27,354 nt of DNA. Source: an uncultured Eubacteriales bacterium (GTDB taxonomy: Bacteria > Bacillota > Clostridia > Oscillospirales > Oscillospiraceae). The notes beneath the pieces were generated by a model. The model did no database searches. It had not been told where the DNA came from and saw only the letters and a list, made by a program, of their open reading frames with translations. The DNA lies in the NCBI GenBank assembly GCA_934597725.1, contig CAKTSK010000025.1:1-27354 (forward strand), in the 5' to 3' direction. Each line of letters opens with the position of its first letter. Position 1 is the stretch's first letter. Made by a program: the position numbers and the translations under genes. Shown one piece after another: positions 15,428 through 23,871 of the stretch.

Positions 15428-15817
15428 TCAGGAAGGGGGGCCATAGTGCGCCAGCAGACGCTGGATCTCCTCGGCATCCTTGTCATCCAGCCCGTGGGCG
15501 TTGGCCAGAGCTTCCACATGGTGGGTCAGTTCGTGGGCCAGGGTGGTGTATAGCTCCTCCTGCCAGGTCTCCTCGCTCCAGTCCTCCCGCTGGGCGGAGG
15601 CCAGGAAGGAGCCGTAGTAGAGGTTGATGGAGCGGCCCAGCGCGCCGTCCTGCACATAGTCTCCCATAAAGTAAACCTCTCCCGGGGGAAACAGCGGGTC
15701 CGGCTTGGCCTCCTCCTGGAGCAGGATGCCGCCGTTGAGTTCTTCAAAAAACACAGGGGGGAACTGCTCTGCCATTTCATCCAGCAGGTCGGCCACCTGA
15801 TCAAAAGAATATTCCAT
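15428..15817 (-). CDS. Small zincin-like metallopeptidase family protein
   Basis: A 129-residue cytoplasmic protein. The start at 15817 (MEYSFDQV) follows AAGGAGG at a six-base spacing; longer readings upstream lack an RBS. The zinc-binding HExxH is H95-E96-L-T-H99, followed by an acidic helix (GLDDKDAEEIQRLL) that can provide the third ligand. The layout, a helical start, a strand region with INLYYGSF and HExxH near the C-terminus, matches the minimal zincin-like family PF06262 found widely in Gram-positives, whose substrates are not established. The gene is alone, with no terminator that I can recognise. Confidence 0.82.
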   Translation of the reverse strand: MEYSFDQVADLLDEMAEQFPPVFFEELNGGILLQEEAKPDPLFPPGEVYFMGDYVQDGALGRSINLYYGSFLASAQREDWSEETWQEELYTTLAHELTHHVEALANAHGLDDKDAEEIQRLLAHYGPPS

Positions 15818-15942
15818 GGGACACCTCCTTGGGGATAGATAATTCATTCTACAGGATTCCCTGGCAGAATACAAGAAGAAATGAGAAAAACAGCGCCAGC
15901 GCGTTGTAAGTGTTATAATGAGGTATTTCTTTCTCAAAAATC

Positions 15943-15974
15943 ATGCGGGGACCCACAGCAGCAGGTCTCCGCAT
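15943..15974 (-). terminator. Terminator of the smaller SLH gene
   Basis: An 11-bp stem with one G-T wobble pairs 15943-15953 with 15964-15974. The minus-strand tail is GATTTTTGAGAAAG. It begins seven bases after the stop. Confidence 0.78.
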
Positions 15975-15980
15975 GGAAAT

Positions 15981-17075
15981 TTAGGTCAGGTCGGCCCGGG
16001 TGTAGGTCTGCTGTCCCGTAGCCACGTCCAGTGTCACTGTATAGACGCCCTTGGCGAAGAGCAGCTCACCATAGGTCCCGTCCGGGTGGTAGGGGTAGAC
16101 ATCCTCTTCCAACGTACTTTGGAAATAGACCTTGCTGCCATCCTGAGAGACCCAGAGCTTTTGGATTCTGGCGTCTCCCATGGCGTTTTCATCCTGGCCG
16201 AAAAACGTGTTGTGCTCATACTTGATGATGTTGCGGTATTCTTTCGCGTTCAAGTTTTGATCCAGCACCAGAACATAGGCCCGCTGCGGCCCCATCGTCC
16301 CGGCAAAAGCGCCGGCATGGGCCACGGCCAGCGTTCCGCCCTGCTCGGCAGAGGTGACATAGTACGAACCAGCGTTCCATGCTTTGCCGAGGGCGTTTTC
16401 CCGCTCGGTCATCACGAAGGGGTTTGTCTGGTCCGGGGTTTTGCCCTGGCAGGTCGTCTCATACAGACGGACCAGCGAAACCAGACACTGCTCGATACTA
16501 TAGGAGCGCTTGGGGGCAAACTTGTCATTTCCCACGCCGTTCATAATGCCCAGATGGGTCATCAGCTGCACATCGGCTGCGGCCCAGTCCGCGATCTCTC
16601 CCCGGTCTGCGTAGGCCAGCGGCGCGGCATCCTCATGGACTTCGCCGGAATAGAGCCGATAGGCCCGGGCCAGCATGACCGCCGCCTCCTGCCGGGTGAT
16701 GGTTCCCGATTCATCCAGGTCGCCATTTTCCCGGCCCTGTAAGATGCCCAGCTGCGTGTAGATCGGCACCTGCGGCTTCCCGGCCATAGCATCCTTGAGC
16801 GACACAAAATTCCGATAGGTATCCAGGTCTGCGTCAAATGCCAGCGCCACCAGCGCTGCAGCGCTCATCCCAAAGGTTCCCCGGGCGATGGGGGTGCGGT
16901 AGTCGTTGCTCTCCGTCTCACGCAGCAGGCCCAGCGCCAAGGCTTTCTCTACGTCCTTCTGCGCCCAGGCGGAGACCTGGTAGGTCTCTCCGTCTTCCGC
17001 CGGTACCTCTACTGCACTGGCCACCGACACCAGCATCACCAGTGCCAGGGCAAAAGCGAGTCCTCGTTTCAACAT
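15981..17075 (-). CDS. Exported S-layer-homology protein, single-module paralogue
   Basis: A 364-residue secreted protein. The start at 17075 (MLKRGLAF) has AGGAGGAA eight bases upstream and begins a signal peptide cleaved near VASA (residue 21). Residues about 35-185 form SLH-type units, including GDLDESGTITRQEAAVMLARAYRLY and YSIEQCLVSLVRLYE. SLH domains bind pyruvylated wall polymers and hold proteins on the cell surface. Residues about 215-364 are a beta-rich domain I do not recognise, ending SKVYFQSTLEEDVYPYHPDG and TYTRADLT. The neighbouring gene has the same signal peptide, domains and C-terminus, so the two arose by duplication. Promoter and terminator are its own. Confidence 0.85.
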   Translation of the reverse strand: MLKRGLAFALALVMLVSVASAVEVPAEDGETYQVSAWAQKDVEKALALGLLRETESNDYRTPIARGTFGMSAAALVALAFDADLDTYRNFVSLKDAMAGKPQVPIYTQLGILQGRENGDLDESGTITRQEAAVMLARAYRLYSGEVHEDAAPLAYADRGEIADWAAADVQLMTHLGIMNGVGNDKFAPKRSYSIEQCLVSLVRLYETTCQGKTPDQTNPFVMTERENALGKAWNAGSYYVTSAEQGGTLAVAHAGAFAGTMGPQRAYVLVLDQNLNAKEYRNIIKYEHNTFFGQDENAMGDARIQKLWVSQDGSKVYFQSTLEEDVYPYHPDGTYGELLFAKGVYTVTLDVATGQQTYTRADLT

Positions 17076-17138
17076 GACCGTGTTCCTCCTTATGGTGTAT
17101 TGAAGGGGGTTGCTTCCCAAATTGCCCCTCTTACCTTC

Positions 17139-17167
17139 ATTAAAACGAAATTGCCGAAAAAAAGCAA
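17139..17167 (-). promoter_or_regulatory. Promoter of the smaller SLH gene
   Basis: On the minus strand TTGCTT (17162-17167) and TTTAAT (17139-17144) are 17 bases apart. The same arrangement with matching surrounding bases precedes the larger SLH gene, supporting it as a real, shared promoter. Confidence 0.65.
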
Positions 17168-17186
17168 CCATTTTTCAAAAATAATA

Positions 17187-17212
17187 CGGAGACCTGCAAA
17201 AACAGGTCCCCG
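17187..17212 (-). terminator. Terminator of the larger SLH gene
   Basis: CGG-GACCTG pairs with CAGGTC-CCG around a six-base A-rich loop with one internal A/C mismatch. The minus-strand tail is ATTATTTTTG. The stem resembles the one after the smaller SLH gene. Confidence 0.8.
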
Positions 17213-17221
17213 CATGGGAAT

Positions 17222-19312
17222 TTAGGTCAGGTCGGCCCGGGTGTAGGTCTGCTGTCCTGTAGCCACGTCCAGCGTCACCGTATAGACGCCCTTGACGAAG
17301 AGAAGCTCACTGCGGTTCCCCTCGTTGTCATAGAAATAGACGTCCTCTTTCAGCGTGCTCTGGAAGTAAACCTTGCTGCCGTCCTCAGCCAGCCAGAGCT
17401 TGTCGATCCCGGCGTCTCCGGTGCCCCGATAGGAGCCGGAAAAATCCTTGATGATATTCCGGTAATGCTTGCACGTCCCGTTCTGGTCTACCACCCAGAT
17501 ATAAACGGAAGTGGGGGCCGCAGAACCGTCCTCTCCGTTGTAGACGATGGCAAAGGTCGCCTCATTCTCCGCCGACGTGATATAAGTCCCGCTGCTATAC
17601 GCCTGCGCGATCTGCTTCTGACGCGGCGTCAGGGCAAAAAGATTCGGCTGGTCCGGCGTTTTGCCGACGCAGGTGTTTTGATACAGCCGGTGCAGGCTCA
17701 CCAAACTGTCTTCCACGCTGTACGGCCCCTCCGGGTCAAAGCGGCCGTCTCCCACGTCACCCATCACGCCCAGGTGGGTCATGAGCTGCACGTCGGCCTT
17801 GGCCTCGTCGGCAATGTCTGCCTTGTCGGCGTAGGCCAGCGGCGCCATATCATCGTGGACCTCGCCGCAGTAGAGCCGGTAAGCCCGCGCCAGCATCCCG
17901 GCGGCCTCCTGGCGGGTGATCTCGCCTGTGGAATAGTCATACTGGTTCTCTTCGCTCATCCCGGCCGGGAAGCGATAGATCCCCAAGGCTACCGTCAGGT
18001 TAGACGGTGTCTTATGGGCGATCTGATCCTGGATGCCCCGATACCGGTCGTACAGTGTCACATCTTCCCCAAAGGCCAGGCCCGCGATCTTCAGGGCATT
18101 GGAACCAAATATCGCCCGCTGGACCGGCTTGCAGTAATTCTTATTGAGGGGATGTTCCGTCAGGCCCAGTGCCAGAGCCTGTTCCACCTCCTGCTTGGCT
18201 GCGGCAGAGACGGTGAATTTTGTGCCGTCCGGGGCGGTCCCCTCCGTGGTCTCGGGCAGGTCTGCGCGGGTGTAGGTCTGTTCTCCCTTCGCCACGTCGA
18301 TGGTCACGGTGTAGCGGCCCTTGGGGAACTGGGCGGTCCCGGTCTTGTCCACCGCGTCTGTCTCCAAGGTGCTTTGATAGAGGACCTTGCTGCCATCGGC
18401 AGAGATCGTCAGGCGTTCCAGAAAGGCGTCGGACACATAGTCGTTGCTGTAATCCCGCTTGATGGCGTTGCGATAGCTTTTCCCCTTGTTGTTCTGGTCG
18501 ATGACCGAGATGTACCACCGGGTAGACTGCCCGCCGCCGTCGTTAGCCGCAATGACCGTCACCCCTGCCTTTTCCGCATAGCGGTAGAGCTTTGAGCCTT
18601 CCCAGGTCTGGCCGATGGCCGTCTCCCGCTGGCCCAGCTGGAGGGGATAGGTCCCCACCGGCGTCTTGCCCTGGGCGGTCTTTTCATACAGGCGCACCAG
18701 CGTCACCAGGCACTGCTCCACGGTGTACTGCCCCCTGGGGTGGAAGCGGCCCTTTGCCACGCCGTTCATCACGCCCAGCTGGGTCATCAGCGCCACGTCG
18801 TCCTTGGCCCAGTCCGCCACATCGTTGGCGTCTTGATACGGCAAGGGTGCCTTCGTCTGCGGTTCTTCGGCGTAGAGCCGATAGGCCCGGGCCAGCACGA
18901 CGGCAGCCTCCTGCCGGGTGATGGGCGTGTTGGGGTCCACAGAATAGCCGCTGCCCCGGCCCTGCAAGATGCCCATTTCCCGCCAGGCCTCTTTTTTCTC
19001 TGCTTGGCCCAGCAGGACTTGCAGCTCGTTGTAGCGCTCATAGGTCCGAATGTCCTGGCCATAGGCCAGGCCCACCAGCGCAGCGGTGTCTTCGGCGAAG
19101 TCCACGCGGGCGATGCTCATTTGCACATTTTTTCCGGTGTAGGCCACGTCCAGGTTGAGCTTGATCGCCTTCTCGATGTCAGCCTTGGCCCAGTCCGAGA
19201 CATAGATGTACTGGCGCCCTTCCGCTTGGACCTCAGACCAGGCAGCGCCGGCCACCGAGACGGACGCCAGCATCACCAGCGCCAGGGCAAAAGAGAGTCC
19301 TCGTTTTAACAT
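17222..19312 (-). CDS. Exported S-layer-homology protein, tandem double-module paralogue
   Basis: A 696-residue secreted protein starting at 19312 (MLKRGLSF, AGGAGGAA upstream) with a signal peptide ending near residue 23. It has the smaller paralogue's architecture twice: SLH units (about 35-185, with PNTPITRQEAAVVLARAYRLY and YTVEQCLVTLVRLYE), an unknown beta domain ending TYTRADLP near residue 370, then a second SLH block (about 385-545, with GEITRQEAAGMLARAYRLY) and a second beta domain ending TYTRADLT. The second half is closer to the single-module neighbour than to its own first half. Its last 75 or so coding bases almost match those of the neighbour. It is probably displayed on the wall; function beyond anchoring is unknown. 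Confidence 0.86.
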   Translation of the reverse strand: MLKRGLSFALALVMLASVSVAGAAWSEVQAEGRQYIYVSDWAKADIEKAIKLNLDVAYTGKNVQMSIARVDFAEDTAALVGLAYGQDIRTYERYNELQVLLGQAEKKEAWREMGILQGRGSGYSVDPNTPITRQEAAVVLARAYRLYAEEPQTKAPLPYQDANDVADWAKDDVALMTQLGVMNGVAKGRFHPRGQYTVEQCLVTLVRLYEKTAQGKTPVGTYPLQLGQRETAIGQTWEGSKLYRYAEKAGVTVIAANDGGGQSTRWYISVIDQNNKGKSYRNAIKRDYSNDYVSDAFLERLTISADGSKVLYQSTLETDAVDKTGTAQFPKGRYTVTIDVAKGEQTYTRADLPETTEGTAPDGTKFTVSAAAKQEVEQALALGLTEHPLNKNYCKPVQRAIFGSNALKIAGLAFGEDVTLYDRYRGIQDQIAHKTPSNLTVALGIYRFPAGMSEENQYDYSTGEITRQEAAGMLARAYRLYCGEVHDDMAPLAYADKADIADEAKADVQLMTHLGVMGDVGDGRFDPEGPYSVEDSLVSLHRLYQNTCVGKTPDQPNLFALTPRQKQIAQAYSSGTYITSAENEATFAIVYNGEDGSAAPTSVYIWVVDQNGTCKHYRNIIKDFSGSYRGTGDAGIDKLWLAEDGSKVYFQSTLKEDVYFYDNEGNRSELLFVKGVYTVTLDVATGQQTYTRADLT

Positions 19313-19374
19313 GCTCGTGTTCCTCCTTATGGTTGATTTGAAGTGGAATCCTTCCGACATTGCCCCTTTATCTT

Positions 19375-19403
19375 ATTAAAACGACGTCCCCGAAAAAATG
19401 CAA
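19375..19403 (-). promoter_or_regulatory. Promoter of the larger SLH gene
   Basis: On the minus strand TTGCAT (19398-19403) and TTTAAT (19375-19380) are 17 bases apart. The spacer TTTTTCGG...CGT and -10 match the promoter of the smaller SLH gene. Confidence 0.65.
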
Positions 19404-19441
19404 CCACTTTTTTCAAAAACTTCGCCGTTCAATCACCTCTT

Positions 19442-20179
19442 TCATAATGGTAAGTTTTCAGCAATTCTTAGTATATCTTCAGAAGAAACTCCATTTGATT
19501 CAAAATAAACGATTTTATCCTCCTTTGGCATAGGAATTACAAGGCATTTCCAATCTTCTTTCTCTATCAGAGTTGCCTCATATTGCTGAATGATAATTTT
19601 CGTTTCTCTCGCATTTTCGCTATCAACCAAAAGAGGGCCACCAGCCATAACCCTTTTTTTAATATAGAAATTTGCATTATTCATATTCTCGTACTTTTTA
19701 TAAATTAGAGAATCTGTCTGACCTTCGTCTGACAAAACGAAACCATCTGGCAACCAACCTGGCTCAATCGTAAAGTCCGCAGACGCGTATTCATCTCCAT
19801 ACCGTTGTTCTGTATAACTAAACTCCGTGTGATCCTCATACACGCTAATGAGCAGATTATTCAGATTGGCCCGTACTTCCGGGAACGCCGCAAACACACA
19901 GGTTGTTGTTGCCACAACCACCAACACAGCCACAATAATACGCTGCACAGCCTTGAAAGCGAAATGCTTGATAGGTTCCCGTTTTTGGGCTGCGAAGGCT
20001 TTTCGGATGGTTTTTTCCGCCTTTCTTTGCACCTCCTCTGGTACTTGTGCGGAAGGGTCATGTTTCAATTCTTGCATCAGATGTAAGGCTTTCTGGCCTT
20101 CTTGCTCGGCCACGGTCTCCATCAAAATGGTAAACACAGCGTCCTCATAGTTTTCCCAGAGTTCTTCCTTCTGCTTCAT
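19442..20179 (-). CDS. Membrane-anchored DUF4367-like protein, probable anti-sigma partner
   Basis: A 245-residue protein. Residues 1-75 are a charged helical cytoplasmic segment with a zinc-free anti-sigma-like look; residues 81-99 are one transmembrane helix (IIVAVLVVVATTTCVFAAF); the rest is extracellular, with WLPDGFVLSD near residue 145 and a C-terminal strand region typical of DUF4367. Its ATG overlaps the stop of an ECF sigma gene by 4 bases, the usual arrangement for sigma/anti-sigma pairs. Base composition is unlike its neighbours: the row 19681-19740 has only 20 G or C in 60, which points to transfer or relaxed selection. I see no terminator after it. Confidence 0.72.
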   Translation of the reverse strand: MKQKEELWENYEDAVFTILMETVAEQEGQKALHLMQELKHDPSAQVPEEVQRKAEKTIRKAFAAQKREPIKHFAFKAVQRIIVAVLVVVATTTCVFAAFPEVRANLNNLLISVYEDHTEFSYTEQRYGDEYASADFTIEPGWLPDGFVLSDEGQTDSLIYKKYENMNNANFYIKKRVMAGGPLLVDSENARETKIIIQQYEATLIEKEDWKCLVIPMPKEDKIVYFESNGVSSEDILRIAENLPL

Positions 20180-20733
20180 GGTAAACCTCCCTCCTTTTGT
20201 TGTATGAGTTCTTTGACGTAGCGTCTGGCTCGTGTGAGCCGCATTCTGACTGGACCCTCCCCGCAGCCCAGTTTTCTGGCCAACTCCGCTGTTTTATAGC
20301 CCAGAAAGTAATAGCTGGACAATAGATACCGTATTTCTTCCGGCAGATCGTCCCATATTTTGGCCAGAGCTTCTGTGTCTTCCATCTGAATCATTTTTTC
20401 CTCTGTTGTGGGTGCATAGTCCGGGAGTTCGACAGTATCCAAAGAGATGACGCGTTCTCGTTCGGCCGCCTCCTTTTTCAGCAGCGTATAGGTGGTGTTG
20501 CGGGTCGTGACTAAAATATAGCCCGCCAGCTTTTCCTCCGGCAAACTCCGCAATTTTGGAATACATGCCAGCAGCCGGGCCAGACTCTCCTGAATAATTT
20601 CCTCTCACAAAGCGTTTTTATGGCAATATTTTTTGGCGGTGTGCCACATAAGAGGCCCAAAAGTCTGAAATAGCCAGTCCATAAAATCCTGGTCACCCAG
20701 CAGCTTTATCTCCTCTGGCTGGATCTGTGCCAT
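20176..20733 (-). pseudogene. ECF-type sigma-70 factor interrupted by an in-frame TGA at codon 43
   Basis: Reading from an ATG at 20733 with a good RBS (GAGAGGAGC), the frame runs MAQIQPEEIKLLGDQD through a sigma region 2 start (WLFQTFGPLMWHTAKKYC), meets TGA at 20605-20607, and continues in the same frame without any shift through EEIIQESLARLLACIPKL to region 4 (LPEEIRYLLSSYYFLGYKTAELARKLGCG). Without the stop the product would be 185 residues, normal for ECF sigma factors. Only one base change is needed to explain it (for example from TGC, TGG or CGA). Either the sigma factor is dead, or a shorter protein starts downstream of the stop (a TTG lies at 20553), or the TGA is read through. The linked anti-sigma-like gene is intact. 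Confidence 0.85.
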
Positions 20734-21184
20734 CGTTAAGCTCCTCTCTTTCTATAGATAGAATCCCGTGTGTCCCTTCCTGCATCAGGAGACGGTCACA
20801 GGCCGCGATGGTTGCGTTTTGTATCTTTCCTCTCGTAATACATCTTAAAATAAAAGACCTGTCTACTATTATATAACTTCAAACGCTAAAAAGCGCAACA
20901 CGATTTCTCCTGTAAAAATCAAAATTTCCCCAGGAGACTTTTTCTGCAAAGTTTGAAAATATGTCGGCGTTACAATGCTTCAACCTTGCCAAACCGACAG
21001 AGAAAAAACGCGCCAATGCGGGGGAGGGCTGGAAAATCGACGGGAAGAATGGTATCATAACATCATTCCTTGGCAACGGCAGGAGAAGGGTGCTTGCAAA
21101 AAACAGAAACTGCCCGAGCGCCTTTCCTGGTGATGCCGTCACAACCGTGATTTTCTGGAACAATAGAACGAGGAGGTTTCGTCA
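20734..21184. other. 451-base intergenic region between divergent units
   Basis: This AT-rich stretch separates the leftward sigma unit from the rightward repair-type operon. On the minus strand a TATAAT (20868-20873) stands about 135 bases before the sigma start, without a good -35. On the plus strand TGGAAA (21030-21035), 17 bases and TATCAT (21053-21058) form a weak candidate promoter for the operon at 21185. Short open frames here have no RBS and no recognisable domains, so I do not call genes. Confidence 0.5.
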
Positions 21185-22159
21185 ATGCGTGAGTTTGTCT
21201 TACCCCAGGGCGACCAGGCGGCCCTGCTGCCGGGGGCATCCTACAGTGTGCCGGGGTTGTTCCTCTACAGCGATCTCATCTATACCTGCCTGGATCAGGT
21301 GGCGGATAAGTTCGGGTATCGGATCCCGGTCAAATATCTCTACGGCTCCCCCAAAGTGCTGTGGAACGGCGGCCGTCTGGTCCTGACCGACCCCCATTAT
21401 ACCAACCAGGAGCTTTATGACGAGCTGGCCGGCGCCGTGGCCCACGGGATCACCCCGCTGCTGACCTTCTCTATGCTGGAGGTCACCCAGGCGGACCTGG
21501 CCGACCCGGCCAGCAATGCCCTTATGGAGATGCTCCAGGACGTGGGCGGCGGCGTTATCGTCTCCAGCCCGGTGCTGGGGGAGTACATCCGCCGGCAGTA
21601 TCCCAAGGTGGAGCTCCATGCCTCCATGATCCTCACCTGTTTTGCGCCCCGCCGGGACGTGGCCTATTACGAGTCCCTGTCCCGGAACTATGACCGCTAT
21701 GTGGTCCATCCGGACGACAATTTTCATCTGGATCTGCTGGCCCAGCTGCCCAAAGAGCGGGCCGAGCTGCTGATCAACGAGCGCTGCGTGCATGAATGCC
21801 CCCAGAGGAAGGAACATTATCTCTCGACCACCCAGGACCAGCGGACCCTGCTCCGGGGGGAGGGGGAGCTGACCCACTTTCTGGATCGCTGCCCCTTTGT
21901 GCCCGACCGGAAGCAGCAGCACACCAAAGCCCGCAACATCTCCCTGACGGTGCCGGAAGTGACGCGGCTGCACCAGATGGGGTACGGGCTGTTCAAATTG
22001 CAGGGGCGGCTGGACATTCCCTATGTTGTTTTCTTTGACTTCCTCCGGTATTCGCTGGAGAATGAAGTGGCCTTCCCGGCCATGTATCCCGCCTTTGCCT
22101 TTGCCATCCGGGACCACCTGAAAGAAAAAGAACGCCGGCGGCGGGGCGGCAAGACCTGA
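21185..22159 (+). CDS. Peptidase U32-like protein, function uncertain
   Basis: A 324-residue soluble protein with AGGAGG eight bases before its ATG. The arrangement resembles the TIM-barrel core of the U32/UbiU-UbiV group: early strands with LYSDLIYTCLDQVAD and KYLYGSPKVLWNGG, a VIVSSPVLGEYIRRQYPKV strand-helix, and the motif LLINERCVHECPQRKEHY with C201 and C205 and later cysteines (DRCPF), which in U32-type proteins bind an Fe-S cluster. The short C-terminal VTRLHQMGYGLFKLQGR matches the late barrel strand of that family. Overall similarity is remote, so the assignment is tentative. It begins an operon with macro, Nudix, YaaA and BCP genes. Confidence 0.55.
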   Translation: MREFVLPQGDQAALLPGASYSVPGLFLYSDLIYTCLDQVADKFGYRIPVKYLYGSPKVLWNGGRLVLTDPHYTNQELYDELAGAVAHGITPLLTFSMLEVTQADLADPASNALMEMLQDVGGGVIVSSPVLGEYIRRQYPKVELHASMILTCFAPRRDVAYYESLSRNYDRYVVHPDDNFHLDLLAQLPKERAELLINERCVHECPQRKEHYLSTTQDQRTLLRGEGELTHFLDRCPFVPDRKQQHTKARNISLTVPEVTRLHQMGYGLFKLQGRLDIPYVVFFDFLRYSLENEVAFPAMYPAFAFAIRDHLKEKERRRRGGKT

Positions 22160-22201
22160 CAGACAACAGCACAGAAAAGCAAAGAAAGAGAGGTGGCTGG
22201 T

Positions 22202-22711
22202 ATGCCCCTGACCATTCAGCGACAAGATATTACAAAGTTAAAAGTGGACGCCATCGTCAACGCAGCCAACGCCGCGCTGGCTCCCGGCGGCGGTGTGTGC
22301 GGCGCGATTTTTGCCGCCGCCGGCTATGAGGAGATGGACCAGGCCTGCCGGAAGCTGGGCGGCTGTCCCACCGGACAGTCGGTGCTGACGCCGGGCTTCT
22401 CCCTTCCTGCCAAGTATGTGGTCCATACTGTGGGCCCCATCTGGCGGGGCGGCGGCCAGGGAGAGGCAGCCCAGCTGCACAGCTGTTATACCACGGCTCT
22501 CTGGCTGGCCTGGGAGAACGGCTGTCGGTCCATGGCCTTTCCGCTGATCTCCGCCGGGATCTATGGCTATCCGGTGCGGCCGGCGCTGGAGATCGCCCTG
22601 GACGCCATGGAGGATTTTTTGGAAACCCATCCGATGGATCTGACCCTGGCGGTGCTGGACCCGGCCATTGTCTCTCTGGCCGGGGAACTGCGGCAGGGGA
22701 AAGGGCGGTGA
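22202..22711 (+). CDS. Macro domain (ADP-ribose-binding, YmdB-like) protein
   Basis: A 169-residue single macro domain. ADP-ribose-binding signatures are VDAIVNAANAALAPGGGVCGAI (residues 15-36), with the NAAN and GGGV loops, and the phosphate loop SAGIYGYP near residue 120. Members of this class remove or bind ADP-ribose and O-acetyl-ADP-ribose. The ATG at 22202 is preferred over a GTG at 22193 because AGAGAGGT lies eight bases before it. The stop overlaps the start of the Nudix gene (GTGA), showing coupling. Nucleotide-sugar cleavage by the two proteins could be linked, but this is inferred. Confidence 0.93.
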   Translation: MPLTIQRQDITKLKVDAIVNAANAALAPGGGVCGAIFAAAGYEEMDQACRKLGGCPTGQSVLTPGFSLPAKYVVHTVGPIWRGGGQGEAAQLHSCYTTALWLAWENGCRSMAFPLISAGIYGYPVRPALEIALDAMEDFLETHPMDLTLAVLDPAIVSLAGELRQGKGR

Positions 22712-23130
22712 CGGCCATGGCCACAGAAGTGGTGGCGGCCCTGCTGTGGCAGGGAGACCGCTTTTTGGCCTGCCAGCGTCCGGCGCACAAGGCCCGGGGG
22801 CTGCTGTGGGAATTTGTCGGCGGCAAGGTCGAGCCGGGGGAGAGCAAGCAGGAAGCCCTGATCCGGGAATGCCGGGAGGAGCTGGGGGTGACGGTGTCCG
22901 TGGGCGAGGTCTATCTGGAGGTCACCCATGCCTATCCGGACCTGACCATCCACCTGACCCTCTTTCAGGCGTCGCTCCTGGAGGGGACCCCTCAGCCTTT
23001 GGAACACCGGCAGCTGCGCTGGATCACCCGGGCAGAGATCCCGGACTATCCCTTCTGCCCGGCAGACGAGGTCATTTTGGAAAAACTCCTGGCAGAGGCG
23101 GCGGCAAAGGGGGCGGTCCCGTGCAGATGA
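22708..23130 (+). CDS. Nudix hydrolase, MutT-like (8-oxo-dGTP diphosphatase type)
   Basis: A 140-residue enzyme. The complete Nudix box GX5EX7REUXEEXGU is present: GGKVEPGES, then EALIRECREELGV, at about residues 38-60. The preceding ACQRPAHKARGLLWEFVGG and the C-terminal LRWITRAEIPDYPF match MutT proteins, which cleanse oxidised nucleotides. Start is the GTG at 22708 overlapping the macro stop, or the ATG at 22717; the former gives MTAMATE. The stop overlaps the start of the yaaA gene. Other Nudix substrates cannot be excluded. Confidence 0.92.
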   Translation: MTAMATEVVAALLWQGDRFLACQRPAHKARGLLWEFVGGKVEPGESKQEALIRECREELGVTVSVGEVYLEVTHAYPDLTIHLTLFQASLLEGTPQPLEHRQLRWITRAEIPDYPFCPADEVILEKLLAEAAAKGAVPCR

Positions 23131-23867
23131 TCATTTCGCCGGCCAAGAAGATGCGGGAGGACACAGACAGCTTTCCCTGTCAGCAGCTGCCGCAGTTTCT
23201 GCCCCGCACAGAGCGGCTGATGGAGCGTCTGCGGGGGATGTCCTTCCCGGAACTGAAAGCGCTGTGGAAATGCAGCGATCAGCTGGCAGAGTTCAACCGG
23301 GAGCGGCTGGCCCGCATGGAGCTGCGGCGGGGCCTGACCCCGGCGCTCATAGCGTATGAAGGGATCCAGTACCGCTACATGGCGCCCGGCGTGTTTACCC
23401 AGGAGGAGCTGGCCTATGTGGCCGGGCATCTGCGGATCGTCTCCGGCTTTTACGGCCTGCTCCGGCCCTTTGACGGCGTGACGCCCTACCGGCTGGAAAT
23501 GGGGGCCAGGCTGACAGTAGACGGGGCCAAAGATCTCTATGGGTTCTGGGGCCCCTCCCTGGCCGAGGTCCTGGCCCGGGAGAGCGACGTGATCCTCAAC
23601 CTGGCGTCCAAAGAATATTCTCGGGCGGTCGCGCCCCATCTGCCCCCGGAGACGCGGATGATCACCTGCGTGTTCGGTGAGGAGCAGCAGGGCCGGATCA
23701 TCGAGAAGGGGACGTTGTGCAAAATGGCCCGGGGCGAGATGGTGCGCTATCTGGCCCAGTGCCGGGAGGAGGACCCGGAAGCGGTCCGGGGATTCGACCG
23801 GCTGGGCTACCGGTTCCGGCCGGACCGGTCCACCGAAACCACCTATGTGTTTGTGAAGGAGGCATAA
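23121..23867 (+). CDS. yaaA: YaaA/DUF328 family peroxide stress protein
   Basis: A 248-residue protein of the YaaA family, which in E. coli lowers free iron during peroxide stress. The N-terminus MQMIISPAKKM aligns with the family start, favouring the GTG at 23121 over the ATG at 23127. Further family signatures are YEGIQYRYM and FYGLLRPFDGVTPYRLEMG, then LYGFWG, NLASKEYSRAV and GYRFRPDRSTETTYVFVK at the end. Length is normal. It overlaps the Nudix gene by ten bases and is followed four bases later by the peroxiredoxin gene, a coherent peroxide-defence grouping. Confidence 0.94.
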   Translation: MQMIISPAKKMREDTDSFPCQQLPQFLPRTERLMERLRGMSFPELKALWKCSDQLAEFNRERLARMELRRGLTPALIAYEGIQYRYMAPGVFTQEELAYVAGHLRIVSGFYGLLRPFDGVTPYRLEMGARLTVDGAKDLYGFWGPSLAEVLARESDVILNLASKEYSRAVAPHLPPETRMITCVFGEEQQGRIIEKGTLCKMARGEMVRYLAQCREEDPEAVRGFDRLGYRFRPDRSTETTYVFVKEA

Positions 23868-23871
23868 GACC

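Noticed and set aside
20605..20607. TGA in the sigma gene as a selenocysteine codon
   Set aside because: Selenocysteine is not expected in sigma region 2 and I see no obvious SECIS-like hairpin just downstream; a nonsense mutation is simpler.
20879..21386. Short open frames in the gap before the U32-like gene
   Set aside because: They lack ribosome binding sites and domain similarity, and one overlaps the start of the well-supported gene at 21185.
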